Positions 27,176 to 36,150 are shown, counted from the stretch's first letter. The stretch is DNA of 64,000 nucleotides from Vreelandella nigrificans (GCF_002374315.1 NZ_NWUX01000009.1:86508-150507); one strand, 5' to 3'. Notes: generated by a model not told the origin, from the letters alone. Numbers and translations: made by a program.

Positions 27176-27615
27176 AAACACCTCCTGATTAGTGAAGTCG
27201 TCACAATGACTTACCATAGCGACTGAGCATGCCACTCTAAAGCAGCCCACACACGCCCGCAAATTATCCTATATATCACCTTACCCGCTTTCAGAGCCTA
27301 CTGGTTATCTTGGCGATTGCCTGCTCACTCTACGAACAACTCACCCTACGCCCCCCTTCTTACCAATGTCTGTTGGTGTGCTTAGTCATCTAGCCAAGCG
27401 ATAATTTCTCTACCAACAAGCTCAGGATGCGTCATGTGAATACAGTACCCGTCGCTTGCTATGATGCGCAGTGTGCTTTAGACATAGGCGCATGAACATA
27501 ACGACCCGCTTCGGGGCTGGCAGGGTGCCGGCCTGACTAGCGAAACGCTCAGGGCTTGCAATTGCTGGCTATGTTTCATTCTTTTATTAGTACGTTCGAA
27601 CTCCCCCTCAGTTTT
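27176..27615. other. Intergenic region with a gene relic
   Basis: This 440-base region has no intact gene. It holds the alpha/beta-hydrolase relic at 27382-27477. A GC-rich patch at about 27500-27545 is unlike its AT-richer surroundings, with small inverted repeats (CCCGCTTCGGGG). No terminator with a T tract was seen for the GGDEF-EAL gene that ends at 27616. Confidence 0.5.
27382..27477 (-). pseudogene. C-terminal relic of an alpha/beta-hydrolase gene
   Basis: An open stretch of 31 codons reads like the C-terminus of an alpha/beta-hydrolase: TLRIIASDGYCIHMTHPEL, then VGREIIAWLDD and a stop. The segment around IASDG-Y-C-IH normally carries the catalytic histidine as GH; here the place reads GYCIH. 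A stop codon precedes the fragment directly and no start or other part of the fold is found nearby, so this looks like the remains of a deleted gene. Homology is judged by eye. Confidence 0.5.
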
Positions 27616-29358
27616 TTAATTAACCACACCTTTAAATTTCTTTTGAAACTCCCACTGGTGCCATTCGGCAATCCACCGTCCAAAATCTTGAGCAGGCATT
27701 GGGCGGGCAATGAAATAACCTTGCCCACATTCGCAGCCTAGCCCAATGAGCTGCTGACTATGCTCTAGCACTTCAACACCTTCAGCGACTAAATCACAGT
27801 CGAATGCTCGTGCAAAACCAATAACGCCTTTAAGAATGGCGAGGTCACCCGTGCTAGTTAGCATGTTCTGCACAAAACTACGGTCGATTTTGAGCGTGTC
27901 GACCGATAGGTCTCTGAGATGGCTTAAAGAGGAATAACCAGTACCAAAGTCATCTAATGAGATTCGGATACCCATCCCCCTACAGGCATTAAGGACGGAG
28001 TAAACATGCTTCACATCCTCGATGGTGCTTGTTTCCAATACTTCAAGCTCAAGCCGCTGTTTGGGCAGGCCTGGAAAACAGGCCAGTATATTACTTAAAG
28101 CGTGAAGAAACTGAGAGTGCTGTAAGTGGTACCCATCAACATTGACACTAACATGCAAGTCCAGACCTTGCTGAAGCCACGTCTGCAATTGACAAAGTGC
28201 ACTAGTGATAACCCACTTCCCTAGCTCCACCCCGGTAGGGGTATTATTGAGAGCAGGTAGAAAAGTTGCCGGCGATTTCAGCCCTTCACTGGGATGATTC
28301 CAGCGTATTAGTGCCTCAGCCCCCAGCACTCTCCCGGTAACCATGTTAACTTTAGGCTGGTAATAGAGCTCAAACTCACCAGCTTTCATGGCTGCCCTAA
28401 TAGCAGATAGCTCTGCGTGTTTTCCTTTCTGGATTCGCTCGTTATCCACATTAAATAGGCAGACTTGGTTCTTTCCCGCCAGCTTGGCTTGATACATTGC
28501 TTGGTCGGCTTGGCGAATTAATTGATCAGGTTCAACCTCTTTCGGTTGTGGGTAGAGCGTAACGCCGATACTTGCAGAGAGCTTTAGCCGTACTGAATCT
28601 ATATCGAAAGGTTCAGCGAGTTTCTTGATAAGCCGAGAGAGTGACTCCTCAACTAGACCCGCACTAAAACGACCATTTAAAAAAATAACGAACTCGTCAC
28701 CACCAAAGCGGGCAATTAAGTCATCAGCTCTTAGATTGCTGGATAACCGCTTTGCGACTAACTGAAGTATCTTGTCACCCAAGTGGTGCCCATGGAGATC
28801 ATTGACCTCTTTGAAGCCATCAAGGTCGACAAACGCAAGCGCAAATGCAATATCATCTTTTTTTCGCGCAATAACCTTTTGATCAAGGTATTTAGCCAAT
28901 GCAGCGCGGTTAGGTAAGCCTGTCAGCTGATCAGTGTCAGAGGCCCTTCGTAGCAAGGACGCCTTCTGCTCAAGCAGGTTTTTGGTTTTCGTCAGCTCTT
29001 CAAACAATTGCTCAGTTCGGCTGGCACTACTGATGCTCCAGAAAAATCGCTCATTAGTGCAGTCATTACACAAAATACTGACCATTATAGGTAAAGTGTG
29101 TTTGGATTTAGTCTCCATGGTCAGACGAATCTCGTAACACTTTTTCTCCCGCTCCAAAATGGGCACGATATAAGTGTCATACATAATTTGTGACGCCTTG
29201 TTCAGCAATGTAAACAAGTCAGCGCCCAGCAACTCTTCCGTTGAATAACCGTGACACTCTTCAAGGTGGCGATTACAGTAAATAATCCGACGCTTATTGT
29301 CGGTAACCATGCATCCCACAGGGAAAGCGTCGAGCGAAAATAGGTTGGATGTATACAT
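27616..29358 (-). CDS. PAS-GGDEF-EAL cyclic-di-GMP protein
   Basis: Bifunctional-looking second-messenger protein of 580 residues without membrane segments. A PAS-like sensor domain (1-115) and a short coiled linker (EELTKTKNLLEQKASLLRR) lead to a GGDEF domain with intact GGDEF at 219-223 and an inhibitory-site RxxD at 210-213. An EAL domain with EALIRWN at 348-354 and DDFGTGYSS later follows. Both catalytic signatures are intact, so it may make and degrade c-di-GMP. AAGGTAG precedes the ATG. The input signal is unknown. Confidence 0.9.
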   Translation of the reverse strand: MYTSNLFSLDAFPVGCMVTDNKRRIIYCNRHLEECHGYSTEELLGADLFTLLNKASQIMYDTYIVPILEREKKCYEIRLTMETKSKHTLPIMVSILCNDCTNERFFWSISSASRTEQLFEELTKTKNLLEQKASLLRRASDTDQLTGLPNRAALAKYLDQKVIARKKDDIAFALAFVDLDGFKEVNDLHGHHLGDKILQLVAKRLSSNLRADDLIARFGGDEFVIFLNGRFSAGLVEESLSRLIKKLAEPFDIDSVRLKLSASIGVTLYPQPKEVEPDQLIRQADQAMYQAKLAGKNQVCLFNVDNERIQKGKHAELSAIRAAMKAGEFELYYQPKVNMVTGRVLGAEALIRWNHPSEGLKSPATFLPALNNTPTGVELGKWVITSALCQLQTWLQQGLDLHVSVNVDGYHLQHSQFLHALSNILACFPGLPKQRLELEVLETSTIEDVKHVYSVLNACRGMGIRISLDDFGTGYSSLSHLRDLSVDTLKIDRSFVQNMLTSTGDLAILKGVIGFARAFDCDLVAEGVEVLEHSQQLIGLGCECGQGYFIARPMPAQDFGRWIAEWHQWEFQKKFKGVVN

Positions 29359-29555
29359 GATCTACCTTGAATAGTGTCACGATGATCTATGCGTAAAATT
29401 TTTACATTCCCATATAATCTCCGATAACTAGCCAAGTTGCTATTTTTATGGCGTAACCAATTGATACCAATTATAAATAAACCCACCAAACCTACACATT
29501 ATCAAAGAGGTTTAATGTACCCTCACTTAATAATTCTCCGAGACATCATAAGTAC

Positions 29556-30884
29556 TTACCCATTACCCAGCCGCCGCCACTGCCTTACTACCAGTATCAG
29601 CACTAGCGAAGACAACACTACGTTAGAAACGGGCACAGCTAACCAAACACCATTGATCCCCAACAACTGCGGCAAAAGAAGCAAAAAAGGCACCTGAATG
29701 GCCATATTGCCCAACGTAATCATCGTCGCTGGACGCGCTTGGCCTAATGACTGAAACCAGGTGGCCGTGATCACCAGAAAACCATCTAGAAACATGGCGA
29801 GCATGAAAAGCCGTAGCGCGTGGCTTGTGGTCTCTAATAAAGCAGTATCTGTATCACTAATGAAAAACTGCGCGAAAAAGCTAGGGGACCACTGCACTGC
29901 CAGCACAAAGCACAAGCCCACCGATAAGACGATCAAACAAGCCAACCGGTAAGACGCCTGAATTTTTCGCTTTTGCTCAGCCCCATGGTAGAAACTGGTG
30001 ATCGGCTGCATGCCCCCAGCGACGCCTTCCGCTAGCAAGTAATAGAATGTCATTAAATAACCGGCAATGCTGAAAGCAGCGACGTGTAACGACGTTCCAT
30101 GCTGTAACAGCAGCATATTGTGCAGCACAATGGAAAAGCTGATGTACAGATACATCAACATGCTTGAAAAACCGGTTTTCAGCAGGTCCCACGCTTTTTG
30201 GCTTCGCCACGCTAGTTGGCCCCATGAGATAGCCAGCTGACTATGGCGACTACATAAATAACCCAGGCACAACACCACCGGCAGGAGTTCGCCCAACAAG
30301 GTAGCTAATGCAGCGCCTTCCAATCCATAGCCGAGATAACCCAGAAACAGTGCATCCAGCGCGATATTAGCCACCGCCCCTAAGCCCATCGCGAACGTTG
30401 CCAGGCGTGGCGCACCGGCATTGCGTACCAGCAGCGGTAACGCGATGCTGCCTAGCACAATAGGTGTGCCTGCCAGCATCCAGTTTAGGTAGCGCTGCCC
30501 AAAAAGTAGAGCCTCCCCTTCCGCCCCCTGAAAGGACAGAAATAAAGGGCTTATAAAGAACAGTACCACGCCCAAAAGTACACTGAAGCCCATTAAAAGA
30601 AACAGCGCTTGGATAAGGTATTCACGGGCCTTATTGGGCTGCCGAGCCCCTAGTTGAATGGAAGCGTGTGCTCCGGCACCAATGCCAACCATCATACCGA
30701 CGGCCAGTAGCACGCCTATTAATGGCCACGCAAGGCTAATGGCAGCAAGGCCGTTGCCGCCTACAAAGTGCCCAACGAAAATACCATCCACAATTTGATA
30801 GGTACCGCTGACCATTAAGGCCGCAACAGAAGGCAACGTATAGTGCCAGAACGCTTTGGAAACAGTGGCTTGATGTAAGTTCAT
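29556..30884 (-). CDS. MATE-family multidrug/metabolite efflux transporter
   Basis: A 442-residue inner-membrane protein with about 12 helices in two repeats (for example VDGIFVGHFVGGNGLAAISL in the first repeat and GVAGGMQPITSFYHGAEQKR at the start of the second). MATE proteins export cationic drugs or metabolites with Na+ or H+. Its start overlaps the stop of the MarR gene by four bases (ATGA), so the two form one operon, and the MarR protein probably controls it. The substrate is unknown. Confidence 0.9.
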   Translation of the reverse strand: MNLHQATVSKAFWHYTLPSVAALMVSGTYQIVDGIFVGHFVGGNGLAAISLAWPLIGVLLAVGMMVGIGAGAHASIQLGARQPNKAREYLIQALFLLMGFSVLLGVVLFFISPLFLSFQGAEGEALLFGQRYLNWMLAGTPIVLGSIALPLLVRNAGAPRLATFAMGLGAVANIALDALFLGYLGYGLEGAALATLLGELLPVVLCLGYLCSRHSQLAISWGQLAWRSQKAWDLLKTGFSSMLMYLYISFSIVLHNMLLLQHGTSLHVAAFSIAGYLMTFYYLLAEGVAGGMQPITSFYHGAEQKRKIQASYRLACLIVLSVGLCFVLAVQWSPSFFAQFFISDTDTALLETTSHALRLFMLAMFLDGFLVITATWFQSLGQARPATMITLGNMAIQVPFLLLLPQLLGINGVWLAVPVSNVVLSSLVLILVVRQWRRLGNG

Positions 30885-31354
30885 AGGTGTTTGTAAGGCT
30901 GGCTAGAAGGCTTGGGGGGAGTCAGAGCACCTAAGCTCAAGTTGCTACAGGCTTTGCCCATCAGCGCAGTAAACTGCTCAAGCTCCTCCTCTGTCAGTGC
31001 GTGCTTAAAGTGTTGCAGTGCTGCCTGATATATTTCAGGCTCTTTATGCTTCAGAGTTAGGGCTTTAGCGCTTGGAAGCAAGCGCTGTGCACGGGCATCT
31101 TCTGGGCAAGGACGACGCAGCAAATATCCCCGCTGCTCCAACTTTCTCACCATCGTGCTAGCAGATGCTTTGCTGACATGCATGCACTCAGCCAGCTCAG
31201 TCAGACGCATACCTGTCTCATCCCACGCCAATAGGGTGTACAGATACTGCAACTCACTAGTGCTTAGTTCCAGATGTTCACTATGCTGCGCTTGTTCGCG
31301 CCACTGGTTCCAGAGGTGCCATTCAAGCCGCTGCAAACTTTGCCGTAAATCCAT
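30881..31354 (-). CDS. MarR-family transcriptional regulator
   Basis: A 157-residue winged-helix regulator with the MarR core RLTELAECMHVSKASASTMV as recognition region and the wing LEQRGYLLRRPCPEDARAQR. It is co-transcribed with the MATE exporter, a common local-repressor pairing. A GTTAG-N5-CTAAC palindrome lies 32-46 bases upstream of its ATG and is the likely operator. The ligand is unknown. Confidence 0.88.
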   Translation of the reverse strand: MDLRQSLQRLEWHLWNQWREQAQHSEHLELSTSELQYLYTLLAWDETGMRLTELAECMHVSKASASTMVRKLEQRGYLLRRPCPEDARAQRLLPSAKALTLKHKEPEIYQAALQHFKHALTEEELEQFTALMGKACSNLSLGALTPPKPSSQPYKHL

Positions 31355-31385
31355 CGCGTTTTTACCTAATCAGGTTACCATCTAT

Positions 31386-31400
31386 GTTAGTAAGTCTAAC
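31386..31400. promoter_or_regulatory. Candidate MarR operator GTTAG-N5-CTAAC
   Basis: A 15-bp palindrome GTTAGTAAGTCTAAC just upstream of the marR-MATE operon, in an AT-rich stretch. Its size and place suit autorepression by the MarR protein (inference). Confidence 0.5.
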
Positions 31401-31537
31401 TAATTAAATGAGAAAATAAAAGCATTCTACAACCGCTAACCGAGACAGCTTGATGCTGTTGCGCTGATATCTCTGGGGATGAAGGGATTGCCACTTGCTT
31501 AATGCCGAAACCGACATCTGCTTAAGCTGTTGGATGT

Positions 31538-32662
31538 TTATGAGCGATCTTGCTCTGGCAGGCTTTCTGCAGTGAGCTTGTCCTGATCGTTCTTTAGCAC
31601 AAATCTCTGAAGGAAACTGCGAAGTAGCCACCCAAGCCACTTCGGGTTGGCTTGCACCCAGGTATAACAGGCTTCCAAGCGACAGCCCATCTCGATTTTT
31701 CCTTGCTCGTTGGAGATCCCAAAGTTGATACTCCGCATTCCTTTGCTGATGGCATGACGCACGATTTGGTAGCCCATCACACGGTGGATGGGCAGGCGTC
31801 CTGTTGCCTGTAGATCCACACCGCAATAGGTAGATTCCAGGTGATCGCCTAGGGTAAAGCAGAGGTCGAACGCATCAATGCGTCCGTCCTTTCGTAGCAG
31901 CAACCATACTGCATGCTTGAGCTGCCCCATATGCAGAAAAAAATCTTGAGGGACCATAATCTGGTCGGGCGAGCGGTGTTTCTGGTAAAGCTGTAACCAC
32001 AAGGCATGCAAGCGCTGCGCCTCATCTAGCGAGAGCGCTTGCCCTTCACGAACGTCAACGGTGTAGCCTGCTTTTTCCAGAGTCCGCATATCCCGACGTA
32101 GGCGTTTGCGCTTGGGGTGTTGCATCAGATACTGACCGAAATCTGCCCAGGTAAGCTCCAAATGTGCACAGTTGTAGAGCTTGTCCAGCGGCAGCTTCTG
32201 GAGGTAGTCAGGTGCAGGAAAATCCCGCCCGACGAATAATCGAACTCCATGCTTCATCGAAGCCTGTTCCAGCGCAGCTACCAAGCGGTAACGTAGGCTT
32301 GTTGAGTTCGGGGTTGCTGCCAGCATCAGTGGCAACCCAGTATTGACGGGCGTTCCCATGGTGGTGACACGCAATGAGGCTTTATATGGCAGGTGGATGC
32401 GCCATATGGTGGCGACAGCAGCGCCAACCATTTCGCCATTGGAAATGGCCAGCGCATAGAGATACTGGCACTCCAGACCGCTGGCCTCAAGAGCAGCCAT
32501 ATACTCATAGCTGCAGAACTGATGGGGGTGACACAATTGATTCCAAGACGTTCGATCAATCGTGGCAATCGAATCCCTTATATCAATCAGTACCGCCGCC
32601 TCAGCGATATCTTCTGTGCGGCTTGGAAAACCGGACCGCACCACCTGCTCCACGCGCTTCAT
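31538..32662 (-). CDS. FemAB/GNAT-like N-acyltransferase
   Basis: A 374-residue cytoplasmic protein with the double-GNAT look of FemAB/CelD-type (Acetyltransf_6) acyltransferases. The N-terminal half includes CHPHQFCSYEYMAALEASG; the basic segment HPKRKRLRRDMRTLEKAGY begins the second GNAT unit, which continues through AFDLCFTLGDHLESTYCGVD and ends with INFGISNEQGKIEMGCRLE. These enzymes transfer acyl or aminoacyl groups to amines. It follows the PLP enzyme by 15 bases with GGAG in the gap, so the two should act in one pathway. Donor and acceptor are unknown. Confidence 0.75.
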   Translation of the reverse strand: MKRVEQVVRSGFPSRTEDIAEAAVLIDIRDSIATIDRTSWNQLCHPHQFCSYEYMAALEASGLECQYLYALAISNGEMVGAAVATIWRIHLPYKASLRVTTMGTPVNTGLPLMLAATPNSTSLRYRLVAALEQASMKHGVRLFVGRDFPAPDYLQKLPLDKLYNCAHLELTWADFGQYLMQHPKRKRLRRDMRTLEKAGYTVDVREGQALSLDEAQRLHALWLQLYQKHRSPDQIMVPQDFFLHMGQLKHAVWLLLRKDGRIDAFDLCFTLGDHLESTYCGVDLQATGRLPIHRVMGYQIVRHAISKGMRSINFGISNEQGKIEMGCRLEACYTWVQANPKWLGWLLRSFLQRFVLKNDQDKLTAESLPEQDRS

Positions 32663-32677
32663 TGTGCGGCTCCCAGC

Positions 32678-33943
32678 CTAATTCATCTCCACCAACAGCG
32701 GCTCATTCACGAGTCTGGATGGATCACTGTCACCAAGCAGCACCTCCAGGCTTTGGGCAAAACCTTCAATCTCCGCATCAGTGTGGTATCTGTGCAGGAT
32801 CAGCCGTATCAATGCCTGATTGGGCTTGACTGCCGGGTAACGGAAAATCGGTACGCAAAAGCCTTGTTTCTCCAACTGCTCTCGCACTTGCTCGGCCTTA
32901 CTGTCCTTCCCGATCAGTACCGACGTTATATAGGACGGCGTGTCATTGAGCTGCAGGCCACTATCAAGCAAGCGCTGTCGGAACGCCAAGCTTCTGCATA
33001 GGTAATCATCCATGATGGATGGGTCCTGCTTGAGCTGCTCAATGATGGATGCCGCTGCGTCCGCTGTGGGTGGCTGAATGGCTGCAGTGAAAATCGACGT
33101 TCCACTCAATACTTCGAAGGCATCAATGTACTCAGCGTTGGCACTGATTGCGCCGCCTTCCAGACCCACTGATTTTGAGAGAGAAATCATGATGAAGTCG
33201 GCACGACGAAGATGTTGGAACTCCTCATAGAAATTACGCTGAGGCTCGCCATACACCATGAAGCCATTGGCATCATCGATGTAACTCAGGGCTTGGAAGC
33301 GTTCACATACATCCAGAATTTCTCCGATAGGTGCCACGCTTCCATCTGAAGAATAGACACTTTCAAAGACGACGATCGCTTTGCGATCTCCAACGTTCTG
33401 CAGAACACGTTCCAGATCAGCGACATCGTTATGCTTGAATGCCATTAGCGATTCACCGTATTTCAAGTGGCTCGCTGCTTTCCAGAGACTCCAGTGGCAA
33501 TCACGATCGAAGACTAACACGGCATCCCGATTGTCAATGCCGCTGCTGGTGGAGAAATTGAACTTTGCCGTCATCGCATTGATGAAGCCGAGGTTGGCCA
33601 ACATGCCCGATGCAAACGTTAGCGTTTTGTCTTTACCATGATGCTCGCTGAGCAACGTTTCCAATCGGAAATGCGGCTCACAAACACCCTGCGTCGCCCT
33701 TGAACCACCGGTGGAGAGCCCATAGCGCTTGACCGATTCGCAGAATGCATCAAGCACCTGTGGATCCTGCTGCCAGCCAAGATAGTTAATCCCCGAGAAA
33801 TTCACATAAGGGAGACCATTACGCGTGATACGTGAACCGGACATCCCCTGCATGATGACGGGTTCTCGCAGAAACCCCTCAGAGACTGAAGACTCAACGA
33901 AGCGTTGAAAGCCCCAGCGGTCCACCTTTGGCAAGATATCCAT
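32678..33943 (-). CDS. Alpha-oxoamine-synthase-like PLP enzyme
   Basis: Fold-type I PLP enzyme of the family that condenses an amino acid with an acyl-CoA/ACP (KBL, BioF, serine palmitoyltransferase, CqsA/LqsA). The 421-residue chain starts at the ATG at 33943 with GGAGGGGG upstream. Visible marks are the stacking histidine in DCHWSLW (His150), FESVYSSDGSVAPI, and the Schiff-base lysine in SLSKSVGLEGG (Lys257). The usual D-[DE]-[AS]-H motif reads DDANGF (Asn226), losing a normally conserved histidine. It leads an operon with the acyltransferase and is divergent from the two-component system. The product cannot be named; an aminoketone or acylated amine is the best guess. Confidence 0.8.
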   Translation of the reverse strand: MDILPKVDRWGFQRFVESSVSEGFLREPVIMQGMSGSRITRNGLPYVNFSGINYLGWQQDPQVLDAFCESVKRYGLSTGGSRATQGVCEPHFRLETLLSEHHGKDKTLTFASGMLANLGFINAMTAKFNFSTSSGIDNRDAVLVFDRDCHWSLWKAASHLKYGESLMAFKHNDVADLERVLQNVGDRKAIVVFESVYSSDGSVAPIGEILDVCERFQALSYIDDANGFMVYGEPQRNFYEEFQHLRRADFIMISLSKSVGLEGGAISANAEYIDAFEVLSGTSIFTAAIQPPTADAAASIIEQLKQDPSIMDDYLCRSLAFRQRLLDSGLQLNDTPSYITSVLIGKDSKAEQVREQLEKQGFCVPIFRYPAVKPNQALIRLILHRYHTDAEIEGFAQSLEVLLGDSDPSRLVNEPLLVEMN

Positions 33944-33995
33944 AAACCCCCTCCATTCGTCCTGACTGCTATTTGCATTTGACAAATTCATCAAA

Positions 33996-34025
33996 TTGCA
34001 TTAGGCGACTTGCATTCCTTATAAT
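33996..34025 (+). promoter_or_regulatory. Sigma70-like promoter for the response-regulator operon
   Basis: TTGCAT (33996-34001) and a perfect TATAAT (34020-34025) are 18 bases apart and point toward the response regulator. Transcription would begin near 34032, placing the CTTSAT repeat array in the leader. Confidence 0.45.
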
Positions 34026-34090
34026 GACAGATGATCGTCCCACCGATTTACTGACACTTTTCAGAAGCGGGTTTATCGTTGCAGCGCAAT

Positions 34091-34129
34091 ATCAAGCAAC
34101 GTTCAAGAATACATCAAGATTTCATGAAG
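34091..34129 (-). promoter_or_regulatory. Array of four CTTSAT hexamers, 11-bp period (array 1)
   Basis: On the plus strand ATCAAG (34091), TTCAAG (34102), ATCAAG (34113) and ATGAAG (34124) occur at exact 11-base steps; on the minus strand they read CTTGAT/CTTCAT toward the PLP-enzyme operon. Direct repeats with one-turn spacing are typical of OmpR-family regulators. The array ends at the ribosome site of the response regulator (AAGGAG 34127-34132). Matching arrays lie at 36063 and 37383. Confidence 0.75.
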
Positions 34130-34138
34130 GAGTGGCCA

Positions 34139-34837
34139 GTGAGCTTGGGACGTGTATTGATCGTCGAGGATGACTTCGATGGGGCCGAGGTGCTCGAAGC
34201 CTACCTTGGCAGGGATGGCTTCAAGACCCGACATGCAGCAGATGGGGATCAAGCACTGGAGTACCACGCGCGTTGGCGCCCGGATTTAGTGCTGTTGGAC
34301 ATCATGCTGCCAGGGCTAAGCGGTAATGAGGTGCTCACCGCCATTCGCCAGCATTCAGCAACACCGATCATCATGGTGACTGCTGTCGGGCATGAACCCA
34401 GCCGTATTAATTCGCTACTTTATGGGGCCGATGACTACGTCGTTAAGCCATATAACCCAGGTGAAGTAGTCGCGCGGGTTCACGCGGTATTACGCCGTTG
34501 GCGTGGTGGTGGCCTCGGGCAGACCACCTTGCTACGCCATGATCGCTTGGTTATCGATCTCAATGCAGCGCTGGCTACCATTGAAACTGATGGCGTGACT
34601 CAGCCCCTGGAGTTAACTCGCACCGAGTTCAGCCTGCTGTCGATGATGATGGCAGCACCTTCTCGTATGTACACCCGCGCGGAGCTACTTGCCAACTGCC
34701 TTCCAGAAAGTGATGCAATGGAACGGGTGGTTGATGCTCACCTATACAACCTACGACGCAAACTGGAGCGTGCCGGTATTAATGGTGTCGTATTGACAGT
34801 ACGGGGGCTAGGTTACCGCTTCCGCAATCCTTCATGA
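34139..34837 (+). CDS. OmpR-family response regulator
   Basis: Two-component regulator of about 232 residues with a receiver domain (VEDD acidic pocket, phosphorylatable Asp54 in VLLDIMLPG, conserved Lys in DDYVVKPYNPGEV) and a C-terminal winged helix (LELTRTEFSLLSMM, VDAHLYNLRRKL, VRGLGYRF). The receiver resembles AdeR/BaeR-type regulators of efflux. I prefer the GTG at 34139, six bases after AAGGAG, over upstream in-frame starts. It overlaps the kinase by ATGA. It probably binds the CTTSAT arrays around it. Confidence 0.88.
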   Translation: MSLGRVLIVEDDFDGAEVLEAYLGRDGFKTRHAADGDQALEYHARWRPDLVLLDIMLPGLSGNEVLTAIRQHSATPIIMVTAVGHEPSRINSLLYGADDYVVKPYNPGEVVARVHAVLRRWRGGGLGQTTLLRHDRLVIDLNAALATIETDGVTQPLELTRTEFSLLSMMMAAPSRMYTRAELLANCLPESDAMERVVDAHLYNLRRKLERAGINGVVLTVRGLGYRFRNPS

Positions 34838-36009
34838 GCACGGCAAAGAAAGGCCGTTCCCGGCAACTCTGGTACTGGATCAGCCTACGAATGATTGGCC
34901 TCGCGCTGATGGCCATACTGGTCGTGGGTGCCGGTATGTGGCTACGCTTTTTCTGGTGGGAAACCAAGCTGCGAAACGCACTCCCCAAGGAAATACTCCA
35001 AGAATTGAAGCTGCTGGAAACCGATCATGTCGCCAATGCTGAGCGTCTGCGTGAAATCTATGGGCAATATCTCTATGGCGATTACTTTACACCAGAGGTG
35101 CTACATGCGGACCTGCTGTGGTTCAGTGGACTTGTACTGATCGCCCTTCCTCTTATCATTGGCGGGGGTATTTGGGTCTCATTGCGTCTATCACGCCAGC
35201 TCAGTGTTGTTGCAATCGCGGCAAGGCACATTGCTGGCGGTGATTTCCGCTCGAGAGCAAGTATTATTCCCGATGCTCCCGCCGCACTCCACCATTTAAT
35301 AGCCGACTTCAATCACATGGCCGAACGCTTAGAACGCCATGAACGGGAGTTACAGGCATCCAGTGCCGCCATCGCCCATGAACTGCGTACGCCTCTCACC
35401 GCCGCCAAAGGGAGGCTGCAGGGCCTGATAGATGGTGTCTTCGAAGCCTCGCCACAGCAACTAAGCACCATCATGCGGCAACTAGATCAACTTAATCGTC
35501 TGATCGATGATTTGTACTTGTTATCGCTGGCGACAGCAGGTCAGTTGGTTTTGATACCATCAAGCTTTGCCCTCAAACCACTGATGGAAGAGCGAGTGGT
35601 CTGGGCAGCACCACGATTACAGCAGCACCCCATGAAGATTGTGATCGACTGCCCGGACGATGTACTTCTAAATGCCGATCGCGATCGCCTCGGTCAGGTA
35701 GTTTCCATCCTGATCGACAATGCATTGCGCTACGCTGCAACTGGCGACTATTTGGCACTACGCGCCACCCGACAAGGAACGAAGGTATTGATCGATGTCG
35801 AAGACGCTGGCCCTGGTTTTGCACCGGAGCATATAGAGCGTGTGTGCGACCGCTTTTGGCGTGCCGAGCATTCACGCTCGCGCCATGCAGGCGGCAGTGG
35901 GCTGGGGTTATCGGTGGCAGTAGCTATATGCCAAGCCCATGGTGGACAGTTGAGTGTTCACAATCGAGGGACGGGCGGCGGGCGCATCCACATCGAGTTA
36001 CCTGCCTGA
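34834..36009 (+). CDS. Sensor histidine kinase
   Basis: Membrane sensor of 391 residues with two membrane helices (about 14-38 and 93-117) around a ~55-residue periplasmic loop, a HAMP segment, the H-box HELRTPL (His182) and an ATPase domain (DNALRY, DAGPGF, GGSGLGLSVA). The small loop suggests sensing of envelope stress or a membrane-soluble signal rather than a large ligand. It is translationally coupled to the response regulator, an AdeRS/BaeRS-like arrangement; the signal may be the product made or exported by the neighbouring genes (inference). Confidence 0.9.
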   Translation: MSTAKKGRSRQLWYWISLRMIGLALMAILVVGAGMWLRFFWWETKLRNALPKEILQELKLLETDHVANAERLREIYGQYLYGDYFTPEVLHADLLWFSGLVLIALPLIIGGGIWVSLRLSRQLSVVAIAARHIAGGDFRSRASIIPDAPAALHHLIADFNHMAERLERHERELQASSAAIAHELRTPLTAAKGRLQGLIDGVFEASPQQLSTIMRQLDQLNRLIDDLYLLSLATAGQLVLIPSSFALKPLMEERVVWAAPRLQQHPMKIVIDCPDDVLLNADRDRLGQVVSILIDNALRYAATGDYLALRATRQGTKVLIDVEDAGPGFAPEHIERVCDRFWRAEHSRSRHAGGSGLGLSVAVAICQAHGGQLSVHNRGTGGGRIHIELPA

Positions 36010-36062
36010 TTATAGGCGGCATTACTCTGAAAACGGATGCTTGTTGAGCCCGCTCCACGGCT

Positions 36063-36079
36063 CTTGATGAAGTCTTCAT
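36063..36079 (+). promoter_or_regulatory. CTTSAT repeat pair (array 2), upstream of mipA-like gene
   Basis: CTTGAT (36063-36068) and CTTCAT (36074-36079) are 11 bases apart, in the coding orientation of the MipA-like gene, about 72 bases before its ATG. A weaker CTGGAC follows at the next 11-base step (36085-36090). Confidence 0.7.
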
Positions 36080-36150
36080 CTTTTCTGGACGATACCTTGT
36101 AGTGAGGAGGGTTCACTACCGGGGTAACAACTCGGAAAGGATGAACAACC

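Noticed and set aside
27480..27560. GC-rich patch with small inverted repeats, considered as an integron attC or recombination site
   Set aside because: The core sites expected of attC (a matched RYYYAAC/GTTRRRY pair) are not present.
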